A DNA stretch of 64,000 nucleotides, from contig JALHHH010000006.1 in assembly GCA_022837485.1 (NCBI GenBank), positions 4,322 through 68,321 of the forward strand, given 5' to 3'. Positions 37,103 to 47,604 of this stretch are shown here, piece by piece (the first letter of the stretch is position 1; the number at the start of each line of letters is the position of its first letter). The notes beneath the pieces were generated by a model, which saw only the letters and a program-made list of their open reading frames with translations, had not been told where the DNA came from and did no database searches. Position numbers and translations under genes: made by a program. This stretch comes from Bacteroidales bacterium (GTDB lineage: Bacteria > Bacteroidota > Bacteroidia > Bacteroidales > Lentimicrobiaceae).

Positions 37103-39613
37103 ATGAATTCCTGTTACAGACTGCCTGGCTTATTACTGTTTATTCTGATTGTTTTCCAGCCTGCTCAATTGTTTTCTCAAGGTCCGGGCCGCGGTCAGGG
37201 TTTGTCCGGTGAAACCGTCCGCCCGGCTATTGGTGTGCTAAGGGGCAAGCTGCTCGATGAAAGATCCGGGTTACCGATTGAATATGGAACCATCGCCATT
37301 CTTAAAGCCAGGGATACCTCTATGGCAGGCGGTACCATTACCGATTCAAAAGGCAACTTCCGTATTGAAAAAATTGAAGTTGGAAAGTACATTGTCAGAA
37401 TTCAGTTCATGGGATTCGAAACAAAAGAATTGACCAATATCATGATAAAACCGTCGGATTCTGACGTCAATCTTGGAACGATTAAACTTAAACAGACAGC
37501 TGCCAGTTTACAGGGAGTCGAAATTACTGCGGATCGGGAGATGTTAGTAACAAACCTCGACAAAAAGGTTATTAACGTCGATAAAAATATTGCTTCCATA
37601 GGCGGATCTGCGGTCGATGTTATGGAAAATGTTCCATCGGTAACGGTCGATGCTGAAGGAAACGTAAGTCTCAGGGGTAACAGTAACGTTACAATTCTGG
37701 TTGATGGCAAGCCTACCGGACTGTCGGAAATCAGCAGCGGCGATCTTCTGCAACAGATACCGGCTTCCTCTATCGAGAGTGTTGAGGTTATTACGAATCC
37801 TTCGGTCCGATATGATCCGGAAGGTACTTCCGGCATTATTAATATTGTTTTAAAGAAGCGAAGCCTGCAGGGATTGAACGGGATGGCATCCTTTACTGCC
37901 GGGACGGGTGACCGTTACAACACATCCCTTAACCTGAATTACAGAAAAGACAGAATCAACTTGTTTGCCGGATACGATAACCGTATCGGGCGATTCAACT
38001 CAACCGGCCTGTCTGAGCGTAATACAGTTGACAATGAGATAAATAGCTTATTACTTCAGAATCAGAGCATGCGTAACAACCGAAATATGCATAATCTTAA
38101 CACAGGGTTGGATTTTATGCTTGACAATTACAATACGCTTAGCTTTTCGTTCCAGATGAGGGATATGTCGTTTACCAATAAAGGCAGCAACCGGTCCTAC
38201 TCGTTTATTACAACCGGGGAAGACCAGGTTACCGATACGGTCAGAAATTTTAACCGATACAGCGAAAGTTCACGGGAGATAGATTCATACAATTATACGC
38301 TGTCGTATAAACGTACCTTTTCCACTAAAGGCAAAGAGCTTACGGCTGATTTCATGGTTATTGACAATGCCATGGCCGGCTTACAGGATATTATTCAAAA
38401 TGAGTATTCTGCAGGAGCTGTTACAGGTGATACAGCCATGCAGCTCTCAACATCGCAGAATACAAACAGGATGTACACTGCCCAGTTAAATTTTATAACT
38501 CCGGTTGGTAACGGGGGAAGGCTCGAAACGGGGTTTAAGAGCACCGTAAAGGATATTACCATGCGGAACAACCTTTCCGATTATAGTTATCTTTTAATGA
38601 AATGGATTGAAAACGAAAGTGCCGTTAATAATTTTGATTATTTTGAACAGATTCATGCTGTTTACGGCATTTATTCAGCAACCTATGACAAATTAAAATA
38701 TCAGGCCGGGCTGAGGGTTGAACAACTGATCTCAGAGTCAGAAATAATTAACGAGAACGACCGGTTTAGTTATTCATACCCCAGTCTGTTTCCTTCTGTG
38801 CACCTTGTTTATGAACTATCCGGAACGCAACAGCTGGCACTTTCCTACAGCAGAAGAGTCAGGCGCCCGCATAACCGCCATTTGAATCCTTATGTGGATT
38901 ACTCCGACTCACTTAATATCAGGTATGGTAATCCGCGCCTGAAGCCGGAGTTTATCAATTCGTATGAATTGGGCTGGTCGAATTATTGGGGTAAAAATTC
39001 TCTGAATGCTTCCTTGTTCTACCGGCAAACAGTTGGGGTTATCACGAATATTACACAGCTTGAGGGCAATGGTGTTACTTCCACTACATATGAGAATCTC
39101 AAGAATGAACGTTCATACGGGCTTGAACTGATCGGCAATCGTGAGTTTACCAAATGGATGAAGACAAATCTCAATGTTTCGTTTTTCAAGAGCGAGTACG
39201 ATGGCAGTGAAGATTTCGGGATTGACCGGGCTGAGAGTTTTCAGTGGATGGCTAAGCTGAATATGAATTTTGCCCTGAGGAAGGATCTGAATCTGAGCTT
39301 TGCCGGGAACTACAACTCACCCCGAACCATGGCCCAGGGCAAGATGGATGCCATGTATTTTGCAGATATGGCACTCAGGTATGATTTTCTGAAAAACAGT
39401 GCATCTGTCAGCCTCAGAGTGAGTGATATCTTTGATACAAGGCGTTTTATTGGTGAAACCTGGGGGCCTGGTTTTGTGATTACATCGGACCGTAAGATGG
39501 ATTCCAGAGTTGTATATCTTGGTTTTTCATACAGGCTCAATAATTACAATCGTCAAAGAGATCGCGACCGGAACAATCAGAACAGTGATGAAATGGATGG
39601 AGAGGATTTTTAG
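37103..39613 (+). CDS. TonB-dependent receptor-like outer-membrane barrel protein (not SusC type)
   Basis: This 836-aa protein has a signal peptide cut before Gln26, a carboxypeptidase-regulatory-like domain (about 45-125, GKLLDERSGLPIEYGTIAI), a plug (about 145-250, with SVRYDPEGTSGIINIVLKK) and a C-terminal barrel of the outer membrane beta-barrel 3 type. The C-terminus is a charged, Arg/Asn/Asp-rich tail rather than a final aromatic strand. There is no SusD gene beside it. The substrate is unknown; metal complexes or peptides are usual for relatives. It has its own promoter. Confidence 0.88.
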   Translation: MNSCYRLPGLLLFILIVFQPAQLFSQGPGRGQGLSGETVRPAIGVLRGKLLDERSGLPIEYGTIAILKARDTSMAGGTITDSKGNFRIEKIEVGKYIVRIQFMGFETKELTNIMIKPSDSDVNLGTIKLKQTAASLQGVEITADREMLVTNLDKKVINVDKNIASIGGSAVDVMENVPSVTVDAEGNVSLRGNSNVTILVDGKPTGLSEISSGDLLQQIPASSIESVEVITNPSVRYDPEGTSGIINIVLKKRSLQGLNGMASFTAGTGDRYNTSLNLNYRKDRINLFAGYDNRIGRFNSTGLSERNTVDNEINSLLLQNQSMRNNRNMHNLNTGLDFMLDNYNTLSFSFQMRDMSFTNKGSNRSYSFITTGEDQVTDTVRNFNRYSESSREIDSYNYTLSYKRTFSTKGKELTADFMVIDNAMAGLQDIIQNEYSAGAVTGDTAMQLSTSQNTNRMYTAQLNFITPVGNGGRLETGFKSTVKDITMRNNLSDYSYLLMKWIENESAVNNFDYFEQIHAVYGIYSATYDKLKYQAGLRVEQLISESEIINENDRFSYSYPSLFPSVHLVYELSGTQQLALSYSRRVRRPHNRHLNPYVDYSDSLNIRYGNPRLKPEFINSYELGWSNYWGKNSLNASLFYRQTVGVITNITQLEGNGVTSTTYENLKNERSYGLELIGNREFTKWMKTNLNVSFFKSEYDGSEDFGIDRAESFQWMAKLNMNFALRKDLNLSFAGNYNSPRTMAQGKMDAMYFADMALRYDFLKNSASVSLRVSDIFDTRRFIGETWGPGFVITSDRKMDSRVVYLGFSYRLNNYNRQRDRDRNNQNSDEMDGEDF

Positions 39614-39809
39614 AGAACTCTTCCCAGTCTTTGGTTCATTAGTAATTTAAAGTTCCTTCGAAAGCAATACAGTAGATAAAAGCAGGGATCGAATAACCGG
39701 CATATTTTAACTTTTACAGAAACCCGGGCAAGTGATTTAATTCATCGGATGGCGGGCTGTTAAGGACGTAGAATCTGATACCTCCGTTTTTTTTTCAGGC
39801 CAATGTTAT

Positions 39810-39817
39810 TAACTTTG
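39810..39817 (+). promoter_or_regulatory. -7 element TAACTTTG for the propeller sensor kinase
   Basis: A perfect TAnnTTTG lies 19 bp before the ATG at 39837. Confidence 0.5.
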
Positions 39818-39836
39818 GAGAATTAACAGCCGGATC

Positions 39837-42824
39837 ATGCAAGTATTCTTGAGGAGTACCGCAATCTTTCTTTTTACATTACTGATACTGGCGTTACCGG
39901 TACACGGTCAGCATCCTGTTTTCAGACATTTTACGGTTGACGATGGGTTGCCCAGCACTGAAATTTATCATGTTTACCAGGATTCGAAAGGATATATCTG
40001 GCTTGCAACCAATATGGGAGTTAGTCGCTACAACGGTTTGGAATTCAAGAATTTTTCAATACAGGAGGGGCTTCCCGAAAATACAGTCTTCGAAATATAT
40101 GAAGATTACGATGAAAGAATCTGGTTTGTTGGATTTCCGTTTCAGCTGGCTTATTATAAGAATGGTAAAGTTGTTCAGTACGAATTTAATGAAATAATTG
40201 GCGAAACAATCAGTAAGCATGCCATACCAATTAAATATTCATTCTCTGTAGATAGAGATAATACTGTTCATGCCGGCCTGCTTTTCGAAGGTCTTATAAG
40301 TGTTGATTCGACTGGAGAAATTAGCAGATATGGAGAATTATATCCCCCCGGATACTATACAGACCTTCTTGTTCGCGATGATAGGGTGTTAGTATCTCAG
40401 GGCGATACAACTCAAGTATATCATCTTCGTCTGAATTATGAGAAAGGGAAATATTCATTTAAACTTAAATCGGACCAGATTAAATTTTTTGACAGGCAAG
40501 TAATTGCTATAAAGTCTTTTAATAATTATATTATATATTCACAAAGTAACGGCTTGGCTATTTTTGAATATACAAAATTAATCAAACAAGTATTTATAGA
40601 TTCCAGAATTTTAGGTATTAATGTTGATAAGATCGGAAATTTATGGGTTGGTACGGAGAAAAATGGCGTAAAATGTTACCTCGAAAGTGGTCTCTCTTCC
40701 GGACCAGCCATTCACTATCTTCAAGGATTATCCGTCTCTTCTGTTCTGCAGGATTCCGAATATGGAATGTGGTTTTCCACAGTTGATAACGGTCTCTATT
40801 ACCTTCCGTCCAATGGATTTATGGGATTAACTACGGATGATGGCCTGTCTAATAATAAAGTAAATAGCGTATTGCTTAATTCAGGTAAATTATATATTGG
40901 TACAAACGATAATGTAATTAATATTTTTACAGATAATAAATTGTACACAAGAGAAGTGTCAGATAATAATAAAAACAGAATACTTACATTGACATCCGGT
41001 TTGAATAACAGCGTTTGGATTGCAACAAATGAGTATTTGTATCTTATGGACAGTACAGGTACTTTGGAAAGATACACTAATAAAATCAGGGAGGATCTTA
41101 ATGTTCAAAAATATTTAATGGAAGCTGATGTTTTCAGCATTTTCTGTATGAGTCTGGCAAAGGATAGTAGTTTGTGGTTTGGCGGTGGAATTGGGCTTAC
41201 GAAATTTAAAAATGGGAAAACATTGTATAACTCATTGTATAATGATTCTATAGGTTTAAGGGTAACAGCAATTCATGAAAAGGCCAATGGAGATGTTTTA
41301 ATCGGAACCAACAACGGGGTATTTGTTAAAAAGGATAATGGAATTATTGCATTTGATCCGGATAATAAATTGCTGAATACACGAATTACAGATGTCGTTC
41401 AATACAATGAAGAACTTACCATTATTGCTACCAAAGGCGCTGGTGTTGTGCTATACGGCTCCGGATCCGCCATCCAGATTTCCAGGTTAAACGGTCTTTC
41501 CAGCAATTCTGTTACCGCCTTGCTTATAACCGGCAACCTGCTTTGGATTGCAACAAATTACGGACTTAATATGTTAGACCTGAAAAAATTGATTGCCGGG
41601 AAGATAGATATTACTGTCTATAAAAAGGATCATGGCCTGATTTCTAATGAAATTACCGATATTACAGGAGACCAGCACAGGATTTTCATTGCCACGAACA
41701 ACGGCATAACCATTTTCGATCGCAAAAATCACCAGCCTTACGATACCAGACCCCCCATTTATATAACGGATCTGCATATCATGAAAAAGGATACGGCATT
41801 GATGCCGGGATACTCCTTAGCGTACAATCAGAATATCATTACGATTGGATTTCATGGAATTTCCTATCGCGAGGCCGGACAACTTACCTATCATTACAGG
41901 CTTAAAGGATTGAATGAGAGTTGGTCACAAACAAATAATTCGGAAGTAGAATATGCTTTTCTTCCTCCAGGAAAGTATATTTTTGAAGTTGTTGCCTCCA
42001 ATTCTAACGGCTTGAAAAGTATTCATCCGGCTGTTTTGTCGTTTGAGATCCGATCTCCGTTCTGGAAGAGATGGTGGTTTGTTGCCCTCATCCTGATTTT
42101 AGGAAGTCTTTTAATCTACCTGTTTTATCACCACCGGATACAACTGTTGCGGAAAGAAAACAATCTTAAGAATGACATAAACTGGTACAGACAGCAAGCT
42201 CTTTCAAAGCAAATGGACCCCCATTTTGTTTTTAATACGTTAAATAGCATACAGTCTTATATCATTAAAAACGACCGGCTGTCTTCAGCACAATATCTGT
42301 CGAAATTTGCAAGACTTATGCGTTTAATTTTAAATAACTCTCAGAAGCAGGCTGTTCCTCTGCGCGATGAACTGGATGCACTCGGTCTCTACCTTGAACT
42401 TGAGTCGCTTCGTTTTAATGAGCGATTTGAATATGCTATTATTGTTGATCCTGAAATCGACAGGGACGCTTGCTACATTCCTGCATTCCTGATACAACCT
42501 CTTGTTGAAAATGCTATCTGGCATGGGATTATGGGACTCAACAGCGCCGGTCGTATTGAAATAAGAATGTCAAAAGTTGTAGAAGGTAATCACTTGAAAT
42601 GCATGGTGCAGGACAACGGGATTGGTCGTAAAAAATCGGAAGAAAACAAACCGGTAAGCCCCGAATCCCGGAAATCTATCGGAATATCGTTGATAACGTC
42701 CCGATTGAATCTGCTCAACAATTATTACGGTGTAGATATGAAACTGGTTTACACCGATCTGTATGATGAGGAAGGTAAAGCAACAGGTACACGGGTCGTT
42801 ATTAATCTGCCCCTGATCTCCTGA
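39837..42824 (+). CDS. Propeller sensor histidine kinase (LytS-type His_kinase domain)
   Basis: This 995-aa protein has a signal peptide cut before Gln25, a large periplasmic sensor of two-component-regulator propeller repeats (about 27-670, e.g. DSKGYIWLATNMGVSRYNG), a Y_Y_Y domain (about 675-735), one TM helix (about 744-764), and a cytoplasmic LytS-type kinase with His796 in MDPHFVFNTLNS and an N-box PLVENAIWHGI. Such kinases pair with LytTR response regulators; none is next to it, and it has no fused receiver or HTH. The middle of the sensor part (about 40.2-41.3 kb) is more AT-rich than its neighbours. Confidence 0.92.
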   Translation: MQVFLRSTAIFLFTLLILALPVHGQHPVFRHFTVDDGLPSTEIYHVYQDSKGYIWLATNMGVSRYNGLEFKNFSIQEGLPENTVFEIYEDYDERIWFVGFPFQLAYYKNGKVVQYEFNEIIGETISKHAIPIKYSFSVDRDNTVHAGLLFEGLISVDSTGEISRYGELYPPGYYTDLLVRDDRVLVSQGDTTQVYHLRLNYEKGKYSFKLKSDQIKFFDRQVIAIKSFNNYIIYSQSNGLAIFEYTKLIKQVFIDSRILGINVDKIGNLWVGTEKNGVKCYLESGLSSGPAIHYLQGLSVSSVLQDSEYGMWFSTVDNGLYYLPSNGFMGLTTDDGLSNNKVNSVLLNSGKLYIGTNDNVINIFTDNKLYTREVSDNNKNRILTLTSGLNNSVWIATNEYLYLMDSTGTLERYTNKIREDLNVQKYLMEADVFSIFCMSLAKDSSLWFGGGIGLTKFKNGKTLYNSLYNDSIGLRVTAIHEKANGDVLIGTNNGVFVKKDNGIIAFDPDNKLLNTRITDVVQYNEELTIIATKGAGVVLYGSGSAIQISRLNGLSSNSVTALLITGNLLWIATNYGLNMLDLKKLIAGKIDITVYKKDHGLISNEITDITGDQHRIFIATNNGITIFDRKNHQPYDTRPPIYITDLHIMKKDTALMPGYSLAYNQNIITIGFHGISYREAGQLTYHYRLKGLNESWSQTNNSEVEYAFLPPGKYIFEVVASNSNGLKSIHPAVLSFEIRSPFWKRWWFVALILILGSLLIYLFYHHRIQLLRKENNLKNDINWYRQQALSKQMDPHFVFNTLNSIQSYIIKNDRLSSAQYLSKFARLMRLILNNSQKQAVPLRDELDALGLYLELESLRFNERFEYAIIVDPEIDRDACYIPAFLIQPLVENAIWHGIMGLNSAGRIEIRMSKVVEGNHLKCMVQDNGIGRKKSEENKPVSPESRKSIGISLITSRLNLLNNYYGVDMKLVYTDLYDEEGKATGTRVVINLPLIS

Positions 42825-42826
42825 GT

Positions 42827-44056
42827 CTATATATTCAGCTTTTCTCCTTCCGATTTGGCAATTACCAGGGCAGCACAGGTGTCGCCGTAAACATTTACAG
42901 CCGTTCTGAACATATCCAGGATGCGGTCAACCGCCAGTATTAGTCCAATTCCCTCCAGCGGAAGTCCAACAGCATTCAGCACTATAGTCATCATTACAAG
43001 GCCTGCCATCGGAATGCCTGCGGAACCTATGGCAGCCAGTAATGCGGTAATTACTATAATTAACTGCTGGCCAAAATTCAGGTCAATTCCGTATGCCTGA
43101 GCGATAAACATCACTGCAATGCATTCGTATAATGCCGTCCCGTTCATGTTGATGGTAGCTCCCAGAGGAAGCGTAAAACTCGAAATCTTGGATGAAACCC
43201 CGTCTTTACTCTCAATTGCTTCCATTGTTAACGGAAGTGTTGCACTGGAAGAAGAAGTGGAAAATGCTGTCAAAAGTGGAACCGACATGTTCCGGAAATG
43301 TTTGAACGGATTTATCCGCGTTGTAACCCATACTATAACGTGAAGGGTTATAAATGTATGAATGATAAGTGCAGAAAGCACTGTCAGCATATACAATCCC
43401 ATGCTCGACCCTAACTGAATGATGGCAGCCTGATCGCCTGCATACTTCGAAATAACCGATGCAATGATTGCAAAAACCCCGTAAGGCGTTAGCCTGATTA
43501 CGGCCATGGTTACTTTCATCATAACGCCAAACACGGCGTCGAAAAAACGGTGTATAACCTGCTGATTGGAAGTGGAGGTGATGTTGGTAAAAAATCCAAA
43601 AACCATGGAAAAGAAAATCACCGGAAGGATTTCTCCCTGAGCAAGGGAACGAAAAACGTTATCAGGAACAGCATTCAGAAGGAGCATGCCGAGAGACTGA
43701 TCTGCTGCCGGCAGGTAATCAACGGTCTCAGCCAATGCAAGATCGGCTCCGGTTCCGGGTCTGATCAGATTAACCAACAGAAGCCCGAGTACAATGGCAA
43801 AGAAACTTGTGGAAAAGTAAAATCCTATAGTCTTTAGCCCAAGCCTGCCAAGACTCTCCGGTGTTCCAATGCCGGCAATTCCCGTGATAATTGAACTCAT
43901 TATCAACGGTATAATTACCATTTTAAGCAATCTGAGAAATAAATCACCAGCCCATGCAACCCAGGGCGTGAATCCCGGAAAGTAAACACCAAAAAGAGTT
44001 CCTCCAGCCAGGGCAATCAGTATCTGCCAATGCAGCGAAGGTGCTTTTATCTTCAT
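42827..44056 (-). CDS. Dicarboxylate/amino acid:cation symporter (DAACS/GltP family)
   Basis: This 409-aa inner-membrane protein has the family's two re-entrant hairpins: a Ser-rich loop (STSSSSATLP) and the GATINMNGTA motif that binds substrate and cation, with about eight TM helices. It imports glutamate, aspartate or C4-dicarboxylates with H+ or Na+. ATG 44056 is chosen because a -7 element lies at 44107-44114; a longer in-frame reading up to 44248 would cross the promoter. It converges on the kinase gene with a 2-bp gap. Confidence 0.93.
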   Translation of the reverse strand: MKIKAPSLHWQILIALAGGTLFGVYFPGFTPWVAWAGDLFLRLLKMVIIPLIMSSIITGIAGIGTPESLGRLGLKTIGFYFSTSFFAIVLGLLLVNLIRPGTGADLALAETVDYLPAADQSLGMLLLNAVPDNVFRSLAQGEILPVIFFSMVFGFFTNITSTSNQQVIHRFFDAVFGVMMKVTMAVIRLTPYGVFAIIASVISKYAGDQAAIIQLGSSMGLYMLTVLSALIIHTFITLHVIVWVTTRINPFKHFRNMSVPLLTAFSTSSSSATLPLTMEAIESKDGVSSKISSFTLPLGATINMNGTALYECIAVMFIAQAYGIDLNFGQQLIIVITALLAAIGSAGIPMAGLVMMTIVLNAVGLPLEGIGLILAVDRILDMFRTAVNVYGDTCAALVIAKSEGEKLNI

Positions 44057-44106
44057 GTATTGTATGTTTTTATGAGCACTGGTTGATGGCTTCAACTTTT
44101 CTTTTG

Positions 44107-44114
44107 CAAACATA
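44107..44114 (-). promoter_or_regulatory. -7 element TATGTTTG for the DAACS gene
   Basis: A minus-strand TAnnTTTG followed by C lies 51 bp before the ATG at 44056; it sets the start of the gene. Confidence 0.55.
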
Positions 44115-44257
44115 CATAACCCCGGGGTTTTTTGTGCCTTATGACGGAAAGTTGTTTCTTTTTCAAGCTGTTTGCTTATTTCGGGGGATGGATGTACGAT
44201 CCCGGACTTGCATTTTCTTTCGGAATTATGTAGGTTTACATTCTTCAAATTTATCCA

Positions 44258-45820
44258 ATGGCCAAAAGCTTCTTACTCATATTCACATTACTGTTACTTC
44301 AGTTGAACGCAGGGGCTCAGTATCCAAATATCCTTATCGGAACGCAGAGAACACCAAACGAACCATCTATATGTATTGATCCCCGCAATCCCGGCAGGAT
44401 GGTGGTTGGTGTGAACATTGATACGTATTATACTTCTGACGACGAGGGACTGACCTGGAATGAAGCCCGCTTGTTTTCGAATGCATACGGTGTGTGGGGC
44501 GATCCCTGCATCGTGGTGGATACACTGGGCTATTTCTATTTCTTTCACCTGTCGAATCCTCCCGGTCCTGCATGGATTGATCAGATCGTTTGTCAGAGAT
44601 CCGAAGATTATGGTATATCCTGGACCGACGGAACTGGAATTGGATTCGCCGGTACCAAAGCCCAGGATAAGGAGTGGGCGGTTGTAAATCCCTTCAATAA
44701 TCACATCTATGTTACCTGGACTCAATTCGATGAATACGGCAGTGCGAATCCGGCCGACAGCACCATTATACGCTTTTCCAAATCCGCTGATCATGGGTTG
44801 ACGTTCAGTGAGCCGGTCCGCTTAAATAAAGTAGCCGGAGATTGTATCGATAGCGATAATACGGTTGAAGGTGCCGTTCCTGCTGTCGGACCCGAAGGAC
44901 AGATATACGTTTCGTGGTCAGGGCCTGAAGGAATCGTTTTTGACCGGTCCTTCGACGGCGGCGAAACATGGCTCGACAACGACATTTTCGTAACGGATCA
45001 GCCGGGTGGATGGGACTTCACCATTCCAGGAATATACAGAGCCAACGGTATGCCTGTGACCTGCTGCGATCTGAGCAACGGCCCCAACCGGGGTACTATT
45101 TACATCAACTGGAGCGATCAGCGCAATGGAACCGACGATACCGATGTGTGGCTTGTGAAATCTACCGACCAGGGCTTAACCTGGAGTCAGCCCGTACGGG
45201 TTAACGACGATAAACCCGGTAAACATCAGTTTTTTACCTGGATGACCATAGATCAGTCGAATGGAAGGCTATGGTTTGTTTTTTACGACCGGCGTGAACA
45301 TGAAGATACCAATACAGATGTGTATGTGGCTTATTCGGCCGATGGAGGCGAAACTTTTTTTAATTTGAAGGTTAGTGAAGAGCCCTTTGTGCCAACTTCC
45401 AATATCTTTTTCGGCGATTATACCAGCATAGCCGCAGTTGATGGAATTGTAAGGCCGGTTTGGACCCGCCTGCACGAAAATCAGCTGTCAATGTGGACAG
45501 CCCTTCTGAACGATGTAATCCCGGTTGTAAAAGAACCGGATCCCGATGCCCCACTGGCCGGTCTGAAGGCTGTTCCCAATCCGTTTAACACGGCTGCAGC
45601 GGTATCTTTCCGGCTTCGCGACGACGACTTCGTGAGCCTCGATCTGTATGATCTTATGGGACGGAAACTGGCCACTCTGATAGATCATCAATTTTTAACG
45701 GCTGGCAAATACGTAGAATATCTTAATCTTCAATCTCTTGGAATTCCAGCTGGGGTGTATATGCTCAGGCTGATAAGCCCTGTCGGCCAATCGTCGTATA
45801 AAATCGTTTTTTCCGGTTGA
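44258..45820 (+). CDS. T9SS cargo protein with Asp-box (BNR) beta-propeller
   Basis: This 520-aa protein has a signal peptide cut before Gln21 (AGA/Q), a sialidase-like propeller with at least six Asp-box repeats (SDDEGLTW, SEDYGISW, SADHGLTF, SFDGGETW, STDQGLTW, SADGGETF), and a T9SS type A sorting domain (VPNPFNTAAAVSF to YKIVFSG). The Arg triad and catalytic Tyr/Glu of a true sialidase cannot be placed with confidence, so the function is unknown: it may be a glycan-binding or hydrolytic surface protein. It is divergent from the DAACS gene. Confidence 0.85.
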   Translation: MAKSFLLIFTLLLLQLNAGAQYPNILIGTQRTPNEPSICIDPRNPGRMVVGVNIDTYYTSDDEGLTWNEARLFSNAYGVWGDPCIVVDTLGYFYFFHLSNPPGPAWIDQIVCQRSEDYGISWTDGTGIGFAGTKAQDKEWAVVNPFNNHIYVTWTQFDEYGSANPADSTIIRFSKSADHGLTFSEPVRLNKVAGDCIDSDNTVEGAVPAVGPEGQIYVSWSGPEGIVFDRSFDGGETWLDNDIFVTDQPGGWDFTIPGIYRANGMPVTCCDLSNGPNRGTIYINWSDQRNGTDDTDVWLVKSTDQGLTWSQPVRVNDDKPGKHQFFTWMTIDQSNGRLWFVFYDRREHEDTNTDVYVAYSADGGETFFNLKVSEEPFVPTSNIFFGDYTSIAAVDGIVRPVWTRLHENQLSMWTALLNDVIPVVKEPDPDAPLAGLKAVPNPFNTAAAVSFRLRDDDFVSLDLYDLMGRKLATLIDHQFLTAGKYVEYLNLQSLGIPAGVYMLRLISPVGQSSYKIVFSG

Positions 45821-45907
45821 TGCGGAAAGAGAGTGCCGGACCGAATGCAATGATTTTGTATTTTCGCAGGCTGACATGTCCACTGTCATTTCAAATATTG
45901 CTTGTGA

Positions 45908-46525
45908 ATGGAAGATAACCTGAGGAAAATCCTCTCAGATGCCCGTGAATTGTCGATAAAATTCGGCTTCGGGAATATTAATATCGATTTCATTGCCAAT
46001 AAACTGGGAATATCCAAAAGCGAACTGGATGCATATTTTAAGGGTGATGCAGACCTGATTGACCGTATACTGGAATCGGAGCGGAATTCTTTTAAAGCAA
46101 TTTTTGATGAGAATAATTTCGAAGAAGTTAATGCCATCGAAATTCTCATGATTGTGAGTCAGGCTCTTAACAGCCGTTTTTTTGATCTAACCCCCTCAGT
46201 TACCAACGATCTGAAACAGCTCTATCCCGAACTATACCAGCATCATCTCGAGCAGCGGGTTGAGTTCATCTTTGATAAGATGAAAATTAATATTGAAAAG
46301 GGAATTCGTCAGGGTGTATACCGCGAAGACCTGAGTATTGAATTGATGGCCAGGCTATACATCAGTCGTCTTTACGACCTTCATAATCCCGATTTCTTTC
46401 CTCCCGACAGGTTCTCCTTTAAAGTCCTCTACGAAGTAATGATTGACAGCTTTATTCGCGGAATTGCAAACGAAGAAGGACTGAGTCAATACAAAAAGCT
46501 GAGAAAAGTATATAAAATGTGCTAA
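45908..46525 (+). CDS. TetR/AcrR-family transcriptional regulator
   Basis: This 205-aa protein has an N-terminal TetR HTH (about 5-50, with IDFIANKLGISKSELDAYFKGDADLIDRIL) and a helical C-terminal ligand/dimer domain. The N-terminus is slightly divergent from classic TetR (no clear G-x-T-T). It is followed by dus with a short spacer on the same strand. Its target is unknown; the FtsX-type permease gene, convergent beyond dus, is one candidate. Confidence 0.8.
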   Translation: MEDNLRKILSDARELSIKFGFGNINIDFIANKLGISKSELDAYFKGDADLIDRILESERNSFKAIFDENNFEEVNAIEILMIVSQALNSRFFDLTPSVTNDLKQLYPELYQHHLEQRVEFIFDKMKINIEKGIRQGVYREDLSIELMARLYISRLYDLHNPDFFPPDRFSFKVLYEVMIDSFIRGIANEEGLSQYKKLRKVYKMC

Positions 46526-46605
46526 CCTCCGGATTCCCTGGAGCCCGTTGCCTGAACATTTTTTTAGCGTATTTTGTTATTCCATCCACATCAAAGTTGA
46601 AGCAG

Positions 46606-47589
46606 TTGTCTGATTTCTGGAAAGACCTTAACCGGCCCTTTTTCTTATTGGCTCCCATGGAAGACGTTACCGATACCGTTTTCAGGGAACTTGTAATGTC
46701 GGTGTCGTCAGGGAATCACCTCAGGGTGCTTTTTACTGAGTTTACCTCTGTCGACGGTATATGTCACCCTAAAGGTCGCGATGCCGTTATTCACAGACTT
46801 ATGGTTAATGCTTCTGAACGCAAAATCCTCGGTGAACTTAACGCCAGGCTCGTTGTGCAGATTTGGGGAAATGATCCTGAAAAATTCTTTGAGGCCAGCC
46901 GTTTTATTAAAGATAATTATCGCTTTGATGGGATTGATATCAACATGGGCTGCCCGGCAGAAAAAATCGTGAAGCAGGGTTCCTGTTCCGCTCTTATCGG
47001 ACAGCACACCCGTGTAAGTGAGATCATCCAGGCTGTTCGTGAAGGCTCCGGAATGCCTGTTAGTGTGAAGACACGAACCGGACTCAGAGAACATACCACA
47101 GAATCGTGGATAACCCATTTGTTGCAATGCAAGCTTTCAGCAATTACGCTTCATGCAAGAACACAACGCGCGATGTCGCTCAAACCGGCCGAATGGAATC
47201 AGGTTGCACTTGCCGTAAAATTGCGTAATTCAATTACTCCGGAAGTTAAGCTGATTGGGAATGGCGATGTTGCCGATATGTATCATGGCCTGAAATTGAT
47301 CGAAAGCACTGGCGCCGACGGAGTAATGATTGGCCGGGGAATTTTTTCCGATCCCTGGTTTTTTAATAACGCCAGCCTCGAACGCAATAGGCATGAAAAA
47401 CTCCAGCTTCTCCGGAAACATATAAACCTTTTCCGCGATACCTGGCCGGTAGGAAAAAATTTTAATATCCTGAAGCGCTTTTTTAAAATATATGTTCATG
47501 GTTTCGACGGTGCAGCATCCTTAAGGGCGCAGCTGATGGAAACTACCCGGCCTGAAACAGCCATTCAGATTATTGAAGAAAACCTATAA
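46606..47589 (+). CDS. tRNA-dihydrouridine synthase
   Basis: This 327-aa FMN TIM-barrel enzyme reduces uridine to dihydrouridine in tRNA D-loops. It has the Dus N-terminal motif LAPMEDVTD, the catalytic Cys region INMGCPAEKIVKQGSCSAL, a SVKTRTG strand, LHARTQ, and the phosphate-binding GNGDV/GRG motifs. The start is uncertain because no ATG fits. TTG 46606 gives SDFWKDLNRPFFLLAPMEDVTD, the usual start for this family in Bacteroidota; TTG 46597, or GTG 46519 overlapping the TetR stop, are alternatives. The Dus subtype is not assigned. Confidence 0.9.
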   Translation: MSDFWKDLNRPFFLLAPMEDVTDTVFRELVMSVSSGNHLRVLFTEFTSVDGICHPKGRDAVIHRLMVNASERKILGELNARLVVQIWGNDPEKFFEASRFIKDNYRFDGIDINMGCPAEKIVKQGSCSALIGQHTRVSEIIQAVREGSGMPVSVKTRTGLREHTTESWITHLLQCKLSAITLHARTQRAMSLKPAEWNQVALAVKLRNSITPEVKLIGNGDVADMYHGLKLIESTGADGVMIGRGIFSDPWFFNNASLERNRHEKLQLLRKHINLFRDTWPVGKNFNILKRFFKIYVHGFDGAASLRAQLMETTRPETAIQIIEENL

Positions 47590-47604
47590 TTGTCATGGGC
47601 AAGA

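Noticed and set aside
44258..45820. Calling the Asp-box protein a sialidase
   Set aside because: Asp-boxes also occur in non-enzymatic propellers, and the Arg triad and catalytic residues cannot be placed.
46519..46605. N-terminal extension of Dus from GTG 46519, overlapping the TetR stop
   Set aside because: The added residues have no Dus character, and the family starts near SDFWKDL; TTG 46606 is a better fit.
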